From contig NZ_JARRAG010000002.1 in the NCBI RefSeq assembly GCF_029589435.1, positions 5,022,001 through 5,086,000 on the forward strand: a DNA stretch of 64,000 nt. The letters run 5' to 3'. Positions within the stretch are counted from its first letter, which is position 1, and each line of letters opens with the position of its first letter. Positions 27,401-35,986 of the stretch are shown here, one piece after another. The notes under the pieces were generated by a model. That model was not told where the DNA came from, did no database searches, and was given only the letters and a program-made list of their open reading frames with translations. Source of the DNA: Paludisphaera mucosa (lineage in GTDB: Bacteria; Planctomycetota; Planctomycetia; Isosphaerales; Isosphaeraceae). The translations under genes were made by a program, and so were the position numbers.

Positions 27401-30400
27401 AGGTGCGAGGCCAGGCGCTGGAACAGGTGCGCCTCCTCGGCCGACCAGCCGCGCTGGCCGTTCTCGGCCTGGCGGTGGGCCCAGGCCATCTCGAAGGCGC
27501 GGGCCGAGGCGCTGGGGCCGTGGTACTGGTCGGCCAGCGCGACGGCCCCCGCTCGGTTCTCGGCGACGGCCGTCGTGAACGCCAGGACGACCGTGCCGCC
27601 CGGCGCCAGCGTCAGGCGGCGGCGGAGGCTGAAGATCGGGTCGAGCACCGGCCCGACCGACCCCGAGAGCGCCTCGCCCGGGTCGAGCGCCGCCGGGTCG
27701 GCGACGGTCCGGCCCCGGCCCAGGAACCGCTCGCGGTCGGTCTCGAACGTCGCCTCGCCGACGAGCGTGCAGCCCGCGGAAGAGCCGTCGACGGCCAGGA
27801 CGTGGACGGCCCAGAGGGGCTCCTCGTGCGGCGACCGCGGCCGCCGCCGGCAGAGCAGGGCCGCCGATCCGGGGAGCCATTCCGTCTCCAGGAACAGCTT
27901 GTGGAACGCGGGGTGCGCCAGGTCGGCGTCGTGGCGGGCCAGGACGACCTCGGCGTAGCTGGTGACGTCCAGCTCCCTCGGCTTCGAGCCGTGGTTGAAC
28001 AGGGTCAGGCGGCGGACCTCGGCGAACTGCTCGGGCGAGACGGTCACCTCCAGCAGGCTCTCGACCGAGCCGTCGCGGCGGCGGAACGTCGCCTTGTCGG
28101 CGGCGAAGACGATCTCGTCCTCGTCGGCCGGCCGGCAGACCGGCTGGAACCCCGCCGACCAGACCAGGCCGCTGGCGACGTCGCGGATGTAGAGGAACTG
28201 GCCGTACGCCTCCCGCGCCGGGTCCTCGCGCCAACGGGTCACGGCGAACCCGCGGCACGAGCTGGCGCCCGCGCCGGCGTTGGTGATCATCACGTGGTAC
28301 TGGGCGTTGGAGAGCAGGTGGGTGCGAGGCGCGGCCGTCGCGGGGGTCGTCAACCTGCGGCTGAGGAAGCTCGGCGCGGGGGGCTGCTCGGCCGCCGGCG
28401 CGCCGCCCGCCCCTTCGGCGTCTGCCCCCTGGCCGTAGTCGGCGTCCAGGTCCACCAGCGGCGTGTCGCGGGGCACGCGTTCTTGAAGGAGCAGCTCGGC
28501 GGCGCGGACCATGGGCTCGGCGTGGAACCGCCGCGGCATGAGGTCGCCGAGCACGACGTTGGCGGCTGCCACCAGGCTCATCCCCTGGTGGTGGCTCATG
28601 TACGACCGGACGACCACCGAGTGCTGGCCGGGCGCGAGCCGCGAGGGCGTGTAGTCGACCGCCTCGTACCAGCCGAAGGGGCCCTCGGCGCCCTCGGACG
28701 TCAGCCGCTTGAGGTTCTCGACGGCCGCGGCGGGGGCGATCATCGTGGCCATCGCGGTCGCGTACGGCGCGATCACCCGGTCCTCGTCGAGGCCCTGCTT
28801 GATCCCCAGGCCGGGCGCGCCGAACGCCTGGTAGCGGTAGTCGCCGTCGGCGTACTGGGCCGAGAAGGCCGATTCCGAGATCCCCCAAGGCAGCCCGAGC
28901 TGGCCGCCGTACTCGATCTGCCGCGCGACGGCCGCGCGGCAGGCCTCGGAGAGCACCGTGTTGGACAGGCTCTTGAGCAGCAGCCGGGGCATGAGGTACT
29001 CGAACATCGTCCCGCCCCACGAGATCAGGCCGATCCGCCCGGCCGCGCGGACGAACGGCCGGCCGAGCTGGAACCAGTGCTTGCGGGGGGCCTCGCCGCG
29101 GGCGATCGTCAGGTAGCTCGTCAGGCACGACTCCGACGCCAGCAGGTCGTAGCAGGCGCCGTCGAGCCGCCCCTGCGACAGGTTGCAGCCGATCGCGTAG
29201 AGGTGCTTCTCCTTCTTGTAGAGCGGGCGGAAGTCCATCTCCCGGCCCATCGCGTCGGCCCGATCGGCCAGCGCCGAGAGCCGCCCGGCCAGCACGGCCG
29301 CCGCGGGCCGCGAGGCCGCGAGCGTCTTCAGCGTCGGGGCCGCCGCCCCGGCCGGGAACGCCTCCCCGCCGGTCAGGGCGTCGAGCTGTCGGCGGTGGTC
29401 GCGGACCTGCTCCAGCAGCTTCCGGCCCCAGATCTTGGCCGCGGCGAAGTCGCCCTCGCGACGCCCGGCCTCGGCCGCGACCGCGTCGTTCAGCCGCTCG
29501 GCCTCGGCCTCCACGCGGTCGAGCCAGCTCCGCCAGCCGGGGACGTCCGCCGGCGGCGCGTCGAGCAGCGCCCGCAGCCGCGAGGCGTCGAGGCCGCCGA
29601 CCTCCAGCGCCAGGTTCAGCGCGTCGGCCAACCCCTCCGCGACGGCCGGGCCGACGATCGGCTCGCCGGCCTTCTCGATCAGCCCCTGCCGCAGGGCGAC
29701 CAGGCAACCCAGCAGGTTGCCGCTGTCGACCGTCGAGATGTAGAGCGGCGGCAGCGCCTCGAGCGTCTGCGTCTGGTACCAGTTGTAGAAGTGGCCCCAG
29801 TGGCGTTCGAGCCGGTCCAGGGTGTCGAAGGTCCGCTCCAGGCGGTCGAGCATCGTCCCCAGCGACAGGAAGCCCAGGTCGTGGGCCGACAGCGTCGAGA
29901 TCAGCAGCAGCCCCTTGTTGGTGGGCGACGTCCGATGCGCGACGCGGCCGTCGGGGACCTCCTGGAAGTTGTCGGGCGGCAGCCAGTGGTCCTCGTCGCC
30001 GACGAAGGTCTCGAAGTACCGCCAGGTCTTCCGCGCCAGGCGTCGCAGCGCCCGACGCGGCTCGGCGCCCAGGGGCACCTCGGTCGAGGGCAGGGGGCGG
30101 CTGATCCCGTAGGCCACGAGCGGCGAGAGGAGCCAGGCCAGCAGGATCGGCGCGGCGCACCAGAGCGACTCCGGCCGCAGCCAGGCGACCGCCGCCAGGA
30201 TCAAGATCGCCACCGCCGGCGCCTGCCACATCGATCGGACGAAGTCGCCCAGGCCGCCGCCCAACCGCTGCTCGGTCGACGCGGCCGTCTCCCACTCCAA
30301 CATCCGCTCATGGCTCACGTACTGGCGGTACAGGGTCCGCACGATCGCGTCGACCGCCTGCCGGGCCTGGTCGGGCAGGAAGGCCAGCGACAGGAGCGAC

Positions 30401-33051
30401 TGGCCGCCCAGCGAATAGACGCTCTCCCACCAGCCCCGGAACGGCCCGATCGAGGCGCTGCGGATCGCGCCCACGGTCGTCGCCGTGAGCCACTTGAGGA
30501 CCGGCTGGGCCAGGACCAGCAGCGCCACGCCCGTCCAGAGCCAGGGCGAGCCCGGCATGACGGTCCAGCCGAGGGCCAGCATCAGGACGATCGCCGGCGC
30601 GACCAGGCTGCGGCGCAGGTTGTCCAGCAGCTTCCAGCGCTCGAGCGTCGGCAGCGGGTTGGGCCGGGTCTTCCCGCCCGGCAGCGGGACGTTCGGGCCG
30701 AGCCACGGCAGGAGCTGCCAGTCGCCCCGGATCCAGCGGTGCTCGCGACGCGCGTAGGCGTGGTAGCGGGCCGGGAAGTCGTCGAAGACCTCGGTGTCGC
30801 TCAGCAGGCCGCAGCGGGCGTAGTTGCCCTCGATCAGGTCGTGGCTGAGGATCCGGTTCTCGGGGAAGATCTCGCCCGTGGCCCGCTCGAAGGCGTCGAC
30901 CTCGTAGACCCCCTTGCCCGTGAAGCTGCCGATCCCGTACAGGTCCATGTACGAATCCGAGGCGGCCGTCGAGTACGGGTCGATGCCGCCCCCCGACGCC
31001 AGCAGGCGGGCGAAATACGAGTGCGTCGCGGCCGTCAGGTGGAAGTTCACCCGGGGCTGGAGCACGCCGTAGCCCTCGACCACCCGCCCGCTCGCCGCGT
31101 CGAACCGGGGCCGGTTGAGCGGGTGCGCGATCGTGCCCACCAGCCGCATCGCCGTGTCGCGCGGCATCTGGGTGTCGGAGTCGAGCGTGATCACGAACCG
31201 GAAGTGCGGCAGCGTCGCGGGGTCGACGCTGAAGACGTCGTAGCTGCCGCCGGCGACGTCCCCGCGCAAGAGCTTGTTGAACTCCGAGAGCTTGCCGCGT
31301 TTGCGCTCCCAGCCCATCCACGACCCCTGCGACGGGTTCCAGAGCCGCCGCCGGTGGAAGATGTAGAAGAGGTCCTCGCCGCCCGACGTCGAGGCGTACC
31401 GCGCGTTCAGGGCCCGCACGCGTTCCAGGGCGTCGTCGATCAGGGCCTGGTCGTTGGGCATGTGCTCGCTGGGGGCGTCGGCGAAGTCGGTCAGCAGGGC
31501 GAACCGCAGGTTGGGGTCGGGGTTGGAGAGGTAGTGGATCTCCAGCCGTTCCAGCAGGCCCGCGGCGTGGTGCGGCCGGATCAGCATCGTCGGGATGACC
31601 ACGAACGTCCGGTGCTCGTCGGGGATCCCCTTCTTGAACTCCAGCTTGGCGAGGACCTTGGGCGGCATCACGATCGTCAGGGTGTGGTTGATGAAGCCGA
31701 CGGCCACCTCGCCCACCGGCATCGCGAGGAGGGCCAGGAACGCGAGCAGGCCGAGCGTCCCGAACGACGCGGCCCCGGCGATCCAGACGCAGGCCGAGGC
31801 GATCACGAGCCAGGTCGCGACGATCGACCCGAAGTACACGACGTGCGGGTGCGCGCGGGCCGCCTCCTGCAGCCGCTCGACCCGGGGGCCGCGGTAGGGG
31901 AAGCTCGCGCGGAGGTCCTTGAGCCCGTCCTCGAGCAGCCAGTAGCCGACGTGACGGCGACGGTGGTCGGACGGGTCGGCCCCGGCGGCCAGCTCGACGG
32001 CGCGGCGGGCGACGGCCAGCTCGTCGGCCTTCGACCCTCGCGCGGTCCTCTCGACGACCTTGCGGCAGCGGTCGCAGGTCGCGAAGTCCTGCAGCGCGTA
32101 CGAGCCCGAGGGGTCGTCCAGCAGGATCTTCTGGACGAGGCTCTGCTGCTCGAAGAAGGCGTTCCAGTCGACGGCCGAGAGCAGCCGGAGGCTGACGACC
32201 GAGTTGCCGACGGTCACCTGGTTCGCCGCCTGGCGGTGGTTCTCGCGGCCGACGAGGTCGTCGACGTCGATCCCCCGGGCCTTGAGTCGGTCGTGGACGG
32301 CGGCGGCGGCGGGCGCCGTCGTCCCCGGGGCGCGCGGGGCCTGCATCAGGCGGGCGACGAACGGGCCCGACGGCTCACCGATCGCGGGCCGTTCGGCCTC
32401 GGCCGCGGCGAGCCACGCGTCGGCCCGGCGCCGCTCGCGCCACGACCAGACCATCTCCTCGGCCAGTCGCCGCAGGTTCTCCAGGAGGACCAGGCGGAGC
32501 ATGGTCGGCAGGGCCCAGAGCTCGCCGATGGTGAGCGGAGACTCCTGCTGGAAGGCGGCGACGAAGCGGTTGAGCCGGGCCTCGTCGAACTCGGCGTCGG
32601 TGTGCGCCGCCAGGGCGATGGCGATCGCGTAGGCCCGGGGATAGCCCTTCAGCGGCGTGGCGGCCAGCTTGGGGAGGACCGCGTCATAGCCCTGGGGCAT
32701 GTCGCGGCGGACCTCCTTCAGCACCTCGTCGACGATGTGGAAGTTGTCCAGGAGCCACTCGACGTCGATCCCGCGCGCGTGCTCGTCGCCGGCGACGATC
32801 CGGGCGTGGACCTGTTCGAGGACCTTGCCGTTGTCGGCGAACCGCTTCAACAGCGGGCTGCCCGCCCGCCGGCGACGCGCCGTGACGCCCGCCCCGGCGA
32901 GCGCCCGCGCCAGCCGCTCCAGCCGGTCCGTCCCCAGCAGCTCGCCGCGGATCGGGCCCGCGCGGCGGGGGTCCAGGAGTTCGATCCACGCCCCCTCCCC
33001 GCCGTCCGTCGCCGTCGCGGACGAGGGCCCCCCCAAATACGTTGCGCTCAT
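24418..33051 (-). CDS. ndvB: Cyclic beta-1,2-glucan synthase (NdvB/ChvB-type, GT84-GH94)
   Basis: This 2,877-residue membrane enzyme has the full NdvB layout: a soluble N-terminal region (to ~390), membrane helices (VVYFGSIVATWLVIASACVWI, TLGLLAFLALLAMPVGEVA near ~400), and a GT84 catalytic region with DSDTQMPRDT (~622) and HRWIRGDWQLLPWL (~772). More helices follow. A glycoamylase-like domain (GPFGWYEAVDYTPSRL, ~1450) precedes two glucan-phosphorylase-like parts ending in the GH94 motif GGGDWNDGMNRVG (~2550). In Rhizobiaceae and Brucella this enzyme initiates, extends and cyclises beta-1,2-glucan from UDP-glucose and controls chain length by phosphorolysis. The length is close to the known ~2,800-2,870. 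The ATG at 33049-33051 (MSATYLGG) is preferred; an upstream frame adds 30 Gly/Arg-rich residues. No ndvA-type exporter is adjacent. Confidence 0.93.
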   Translation of the reverse strand: MSATYLGGPSSATATDGGEGAWIELLDPRRAGPIRGELLGTDRLERLARALAGAGVTARRRRAGSPLLKRFADNGKVLEQVHARIVAGDEHARGIDVEWLLDNFHIVDEVLKEVRRDMPQGYDAVLPKLAATPLKGYPRAYAIAIALAAHTDAEFDEARLNRFVAAFQQESPLTIGELWALPTMLRLVLLENLRRLAEEMVWSWRERRRADAWLAAAEAERPAIGEPSGPFVARLMQAPRAPGTTAPAAAAVHDRLKARGIDVDDLVGRENHRQAANQVTVGNSVVSLRLLSAVDWNAFFEQQSLVQKILLDDPSGSYALQDFATCDRCRKVVERTARGSKADELAVARRAVELAAGADPSDHRRRHVGYWLLEDGLKDLRASFPYRGPRVERLQEAARAHPHVVYFGSIVATWLVIASACVWIAGAASFGTLGLLAFLALLAMPVGEVAVGFINHTLTIVMPPKVLAKLEFKKGIPDEHRTFVVIPTMLIRPHHAAGLLERLEIHYLSNPDPNLRFALLTDFADAPSEHMPNDQALIDDALERVRALNARYASTSGGEDLFYIFHRRRLWNPSQGSWMGWERKRGKLSEFNKLLRGDVAGGSYDVFSVDPATLPHFRFVITLDSDTQMPRDTAMRLVGTIAHPLNRPRFDAASGRVVEGYGVLQPRVNFHLTAATHSYFARLLASGGGIDPYSTAASDSYMDLYGIGSFTGKGVYEVDAFERATGEIFPENRILSHDLIEGNYARCGLLSDTEVFDDFPARYHAYARREHRWIRGDWQLLPWLGPNVPLPGGKTRPNPLPTLERWKLLDNLRRSLVAPAIVLMLALGWTVMPGSPWLWTGVALLVLAQPVLKWLTATTVGAIRSASIGPFRGWWESVYSLGGQSLLSLAFLPDQARQAVDAIVRTLYRQYVSHERMLEWETAASTEQRLGGGLGDFVRSMWQAPAVAILILAAVAWLRPESLWCAAPILLAWLLSPLVAYGISRPLPSTEVPLGAEPRRALRRLARKTWRYFETFVGDEDHWLPPDNFQEVPDGRVAHRTSPTNKGLLLISTLSAHDLGFLSLGTMLDRLERTFDTLDRLERHWGHFYNWYQTQTLEALPPLYISTVDSGNLLGCLVALRQGLIEKAGEPIVGPAVAEGLADALNLALEVGGLDASRLRALLDAPPADVPGWRSWLDRVEAEAERLNDAVAAEAGRREGDFAAAKIWGRKLLEQVRDHRRQLDALTGGEAFPAGAAAPTLKTLAASRPAAAVLAGRLSALADRADAMGREMDFRPLYKKEKHLYAIGCNLSQGRLDGACYDLLASESCLTSYLTIARGEAPRKHWFQLGRPFVRAAGRIGLISWGGTMFEYLMPRLLLKSLSNTVLSEACRAAVARQIEYGGQLGLPWGISESAFSAQYADGDYRYQAFGAPGLGIKQGLDEDRVIAPYATAMATMIAPAAAVENLKRLTSEGAEGPFGWYEAVDYTPSRLAPGQHSVVVRSYMSHHQGMSLVAAANVVLGDLMPRRFHAEPMVRAAELLLQERVPRDTPLVDLDADYGQGADAEGAGGAPAAEQPPAPSFLSRRLTTPATAAPRTHLLSNAQYHVMITNAGAGASSCRGFAVTRWREDPAREAYGQFLYIRDVASGLVWSAGFQPVCRPADEDEIVFAADKATFRRRDGSVESLLEVTVSPEQFAEVRRLTLFNHGSKPRELDVTSYAEVVLARHDADLAHPAFHKLFLETEWLPGSAALLCRRRPRSPHEEPLWAVHVLAVDGSSAGCTLVGEATFETDRERFLGRGRTVADPAALDPGEALSGSVGPVLDPIFSLRRRLTLAPGGTVVLAFTTAVAENRAGAVALADQYHGPSASARAFEMAWAHRQAENGQRGWSAEEAHLFQRLASHLIFAGPALRARPPAPDPVEPAPRVLARHGVGLGLPIVLARIADAPELSLARQLMAGQAYLRLKGLEFDLVFLDDAPAPGLGGPLDAAAREVGVAGRVNQPGGIHVVPGAALDPAARGTLAAAARVILDAADGPLADQLEAVDWSPELPELLTASPPTTPRRDEPVTAPDGLLFPNGLGGFTPDGREYCILIDTPGRPDGNGASAARQPLPRPALAPLPWSNVIANPTIGFLVTEGGSQATWAGNSQANRLTAWSNDPVSDPSAEVVYLRDEEAGQVWCPTPLPIPSAGAVLVRHGQGRTTFERNSHGIEHRLDVYVDPERPVKYLRLRLKNPGTTPRKLSATFYAEWVLGTTRDRSAMHVVTAVDAETGALTARNALREDFAAGVAFLDVDRRPRTVTGDRGEFLGRHGSIANPSALGQVALSGRVGAGLDPCGAVQTKLDLGPGESLEVVFLLGWADAPGQVRELLAHVRNVGAAAALEGATARWDELLGAVQVRTPEPSFDLLINRWLLYQTTSCRLWGRTAFSQSGGAFGFRDQLQDALALLHAAPGLAREQVLLHASRQFVEGDVQHWWHPPAGRGVRTRYSDDYLWLPFVASRYVETTGDRGVLDVEVPFLEAPALAPGQEDDYRLPSVASAAGSLYEHCVRALDRSSPRGAHGLPLMGGGDWNDGMNRVGVEGKGESVWLAWFLSVVLRRFAPIAEARGDADRARRWRSQADALVAAAESHAWDGGWYRRAYFDDGSPLGSAANAECRIDSLAQSWSVFAGADASRSARALDAVEAQLVREADRLVLLLAPPFDRSKPSPGYIQGYVPGTRENGAQYTHAAAWVVQAAAGLGRGESALKWFEHLDPIRHTLCKDDFRRYKGEPYALAGDVFGKAPHLGRVGWTWYTGAAGWLYQAGLESILGVRRRGDRLSLDPRIPSSWERFQVDYRFGATRYEIHVLNPDARERGRTRVAIDGVIQETAEIPLVDDGRHRYVEIVMFPLDDDAVGA

Positions 33052-33213
33052 GCCGTCGTTCTCATCCCCGCTGCCCGCCCGCCGGGCCGGATTCGCCCCG
33101 GCCCCGACCGCCCCGCGACCCCGTCCCCCGGATCCTACCATAAACCGGGGCGTCGCGGTCGCCGTCGCGGGCCCGGCGGCGACCCCGCGCCGCGCGTTCC
33201 GGTCGCGGCCGAG

Positions 33214-34215
33214 TCAGGCGGTCCGGCCCGCCGCGGGGCGGATCAGGGGGGCGAGTCGTTCTCGGAAGGTCGTCCCCGGCTTCAGGAGCAGGACGTCCGC
33301 CCACCTGCGGGTGCTCGGGTCGGCGAGCTCGACCGGCCCGTCGATCGTCAGGGTCCTGTCGAAACGGGTCTGGTGCATGTCCATGCCGTACACCTCGAAC
33401 CCGTGGGCCTTCACCAGCTCGTCCATGGCGGCGACGGAGTCGCCCGCGCGTTGGAGCATCGACTCGTTCACCTCGAGCACCAGGCCGATCTCCGGCCAGT
33501 CGAGGGCCGACCGGATCCCGCTGAGGACCTTGACCTCGAAGCCCTCCACGTCGACCTTGACGAACGTCGGCCGGGACCGGTCGAGCTGGTCCAGGTATCG
33601 TTGGCCCGGGACCGTACGGACCTTGAACGACCGGCCCCCCTCCTCCGGCGACCCCGCGAGCGAGCCGATGCCGGTATTGCCCTCGGCGGGCAGGCTCAGG
33701 ACGGCCTCCGACTCGACGTCGGCCACGGCGCAAGGGACCAGCTCGATGTTGCGGTACGGGTTCAGGTCGAAGTTGATCCGCAGCCGGTCGAACGTCTCGG
33801 GGTTGGGCTCGAACGCGAAGCCCTTGCCCCGATCGCCGATCAGGCTCGCCGCCATCAACGACGTCATGCCGATGTTGGCGCCGATGTCGAGGTACTGGTC
33901 TCCGGGACGGAGCACGGCGCGGTAAAGGTACTCGAGCGACGTCTGGTAGTAGGAGCCGCTGAAGTACGTGCGACGCTCGGGCCAGAGGCGGAGGTCCAGG
34001 CGCACCTTGAAGCCGTAAGGGCGGGTGACGATGGGGGCCTGCAGGCCACCCGGCCACCTGGCGTCGGTCTCGGGGTCGTCGTCGAAGCCCCCGCCCCCGA
34101 TCTTGCGGTAAAGCTGCTCCCACCACCACCACGTCTTGCGGATGCTCAGCGGGAATCGTCGCATCGCGAACGCCAGGGTCTTGGTCCCCTGCGAGATTCC
34201 TTGGGCGTCGGCCAT
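33214..34215 (-). CDS. FkbM-family methyltransferase
   Basis: This 333-residue SAM-dependent O-methyltransferase is of the FkbM type. The SAM loop is YLDIGANIGMTSLMAA with FAFEPNPETFDRL following; the domain closes with FVKVDVEGFEVKVLSGI, characteristic of FkbM (residues ~115-280). An N-terminal ~100-residue extension (RKTWWWWEQLYRKI, RPYGFKVRLDLRLWPERR) is common when the substrate is a surface sugar or lipid-linked glycan. The start has AAGGGTCAAGAG upstream. It lies 163 bases upstream of the glucan synthase gene on the same strand, so a role in modifying a surface glycan is plausible but unproven. Confidence 0.9.
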   Translation of the reverse strand: MADAQGISQGTKTLAFAMRRFPLSIRKTWWWWEQLYRKIGGGGFDDDPETDARWPGGLQAPIVTRPYGFKVRLDLRLWPERRTYFSGSYYQTSLEYLYRAVLRPGDQYLDIGANIGMTSLMAASLIGDRGKGFAFEPNPETFDRLRINFDLNPYRNIELVPCAVADVESEAVLSLPAEGNTGIGSLAGSPEEGGRSFKVRTVPGQRYLDQLDRSRPTFVKVDVEGFEVKVLSGIRSALDWPEIGLVLEVNESMLQRAGDSVAAMDELVKAHGFEVYGMDMHQTRFDRTLTIDGPVELADPSTRRWADVLLLKPGTTFRERLAPLIRPAAGRTA

Positions 34216-34341
34216 CTCTTGACCCTTCGATTCAGGAGCATCGAGAGTCCGCGCCGCGGGCTCGTCGCGCGAGCCTGCAAAGCGGCCGGTCTCTCAACTC
34301 AGCACTGGAATGACGACATTTTCATCAAACTTGGGACGAGC

Positions 34342-34371
34342 ATTATATAACCAAGGTGCGGGTCGACGCAA
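34342..34371 (-). promoter_or_regulatory. Possible sigma-70-type promoter for the FkbM gene
   Basis: On the minus strand a perfect TATAAT (34342-34347) has TTGCGT 18 bases upstream (34366-34371). It would give a leader of about 120 nt before the FkbM start. The A+T-rich patch stands out in GC-rich DNA; the -35 match is only 3 of 6. Confidence 0.35.
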
Positions 34372-34448
34372 CGACCGACGCCGTGGACTCATCGGCTGTC
34401 GCGATCGTATGCTGGAGGCGCACCCTCGCCCCGAGGACGGAGACGCCC

Positions 34449-34883
34449 GTGAGACGCATCCCCGAACATCCGCTCTGGCTGGGCCCCGTGGCCGCGCTGC
34501 GCGACCCGAGGGCGCTGGCGGAGGCCGGCGTCGAGGCGGTCGTCGACCTGGCGCTCGACGAGCCGCCTTCGCCGCTCGGCCGCGCGCTGGTCTCGTGCCG
34601 CTTCCCGCTCGTCGACGGCGAGGGCAACCCCGCGTGGCTGCTGCGCTCGGCGGTGCGGGCCGTCGCCGGGCTGATCCGGGACGGGGTCCCCACGCTGGTC
34701 TGCTGCGGGGCCGGCATGAGCCGATCGCCGGCCGTCGCGGGCGCGGCGGTCGCGCTGGTCCGCGGGATCGCGCCCGAGGCGGGGCTGGCGATCGTCGCCT
34801 GGGTCGGGCCCGCGGACGTCTCGCCTGCGCCCTGGCGCGACATCCTGGCCGCCGTCCCGCCGGTCCCGGCCGCCGGCCCTTGA
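34449..34883 (+). CDS. Small dual-specificity-type protein phosphatase
   Basis: This 144-residue protein has the cysteine-phosphatase loop C86-GAGMS-R92 (CX5R) followed by SPAVAGAAVALVRG. An upstream aspartate-containing stretch (CRFPLVDGEGNPAWLL) could supply the general acid. The fold fits dual-specificity (VH1-like) phosphatases, which remove phosphate from Tyr or Ser/Thr, or from other phosphoesters. The GTG at 34449 is chosen because GGAG lies 7-10 bases before it; an in-frame ATG at 34356 would add 31 residues that do not resemble the family. It is convergent with the aldo/keto reductase gene. Confidence 0.82.
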   Translation: MRRIPEHPLWLGPVAALRDPRALAEAGVEAVVDLALDEPPSPLGRALVSCRFPLVDGEGNPAWLLRSAVRAVAGLIRDGVPTLVCCGAGMSRSPAVAGAAVALVRGIAPEAGLAIVAWVGPADVSPAPWRDILAAVPPVPAAGP

Positions 34884-34921
34884 GGGGGGGGCGGCGGCCG
34901 AGAAGGTCGGAAGAGCAAGGC

Positions 34922-35830
34922 TCAGGCCTTGAGGGCGCCGATGGCGGCCTCGGTCCGCTTGAGGATGTCGTCGACCTGGTCCGTGGACTGGAAGCCGATG
35001 ATGTAGGCGTCGACGGTGCCCAGCCCCAGGACGAAGCGGAGCGAGGCGTCGATCTTGGCGGGCTCGGTGATCCGGCCTTCGCCGAGGATCTTCATGCCGA
35101 TGACGCCCTTGCCGGCGGTGTGCATCTCCTCGAGGACCGAGGCGACCTCGTCGGGCTTCTTGTCGTCCATGATCAGCCCTTCGGGGTTGATCCGGGCGAG
35201 GTCGACCTCGACGAACGGCAGCTTGGCGGAGGTCCGCAGCGGGTCCATGCCGTGGCAGCTCGTGCCGTGGGCGCGGATCAGCTTCTCCTCCTTGGCCTGC
35301 ATCAGGGCTTCCATCGCGCCGGTGTGCTCGTGGTCCCAGCCGGTCTTCGTCATGCAGTGCAGCAGGAGGATGTCGATGTAGTCGACGCCCAACTCCAGCC
35401 GGTAGCGCTGCAGGTGGTCGCGGGCGGTGACGGCGTCGGTGGCGTGGGTCTTGGTCTGGATCTGGTACTTCTCGCGTGGGACGCCCTTGAGGGCCTCGCG
35501 CAGGTAGACGTGCGAGCCGTACTGGTCGGCGACGTCGAACAGGGTGACGCCGTGGTCGAGCGCGTGGCGGACGACCTTGGTGAAGCCCTTGACGCCCAGC
35601 TTGGTCTGGTTGCTCGACTGGCCGCCGCCGACGGTGCCGCTCCCCATGCCGATGAGCGAGGTCTCGATCCCCGTCTTGCCCAGGGTCACGCGGGCCTGCG
35701 GGCCGGCGGGCAGGGCGTTCTTGGCGAAGGTCGCGGCGGCGCGGGACGTCCCGGCGCCGGCGGTCGCGGCGAGCGCCGCGGCGGACGCGGTGGTGGCCAG
35801 GAAGTCGCGGCGGTTGAGAGCGGGCGTCAT
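34922..35830 (-). CDS. Tat-exported aldo/keto reductase
   Basis: This 302-residue NAD(P)H-dependent oxidoreductase has an N-terminal Tat signal (RRDFLATTASAAALAATAG), so it is probably exported folded with its cofactor. The ATG at 35828-35830 is chosen for this reason; an upstream frame adds 15 residues. The catalytic tetrad is visible: Asp and Tyr in FDVADQYGSHVYLREAL, Lys in IQTKTHA, His in ILLLHCM. The family C-terminus (VDAYIIGFQSTDQVDDILKR) is intact. The substrate is unknown, most likely a sugar or aldehyde. It is divergent from the riboflavin synthase gene. Confidence 0.92.
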   Translation of the reverse strand: MTPALNRRDFLATTASAAALAATAGAGTSRAAATFAKNALPAGPQARVTLGKTGIETSLIGMGSGTVGGGQSSNQTKLGVKGFTKVVRHALDHGVTLFDVADQYGSHVYLREALKGVPREKYQIQTKTHATDAVTARDHLQRYRLELGVDYIDILLLHCMTKTGWDHEHTGAMEALMQAKEEKLIRAHGTSCHGMDPLRTSAKLPFVEVDLARINPEGLIMDDKKPDEVASVLEEMHTAGKGVIGMKILGEGRITEPAKIDASLRFVLGLGTVDAYIIGFQSTDQVDDILKRTEAAIGALKA

Positions 35831-35986
35831 GGGTCGGGGTCCCCCGTTCGTTTCGTGGAATTTCGATCCGGGCAAGGCGACGGAATCCGTCCGCCGACGT
35901 GGACCTCCGATTCTATCCCGGCCCGGCCGGTGCTACTATGTGAAAGTCGAACATCCCGCGCGAGAAGGACTTGGGAGGTCGAGGAC

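Noticed and set aside
24757-34350. A 3,197-codon open frame on the plus strand, opposite the glucan synthase gene
   Set aside because: It is a mirror of a GC-rich coding strand, Arg/Gly/Val-rich with no family features. The minus-strand reading has the full NdvB domain set.
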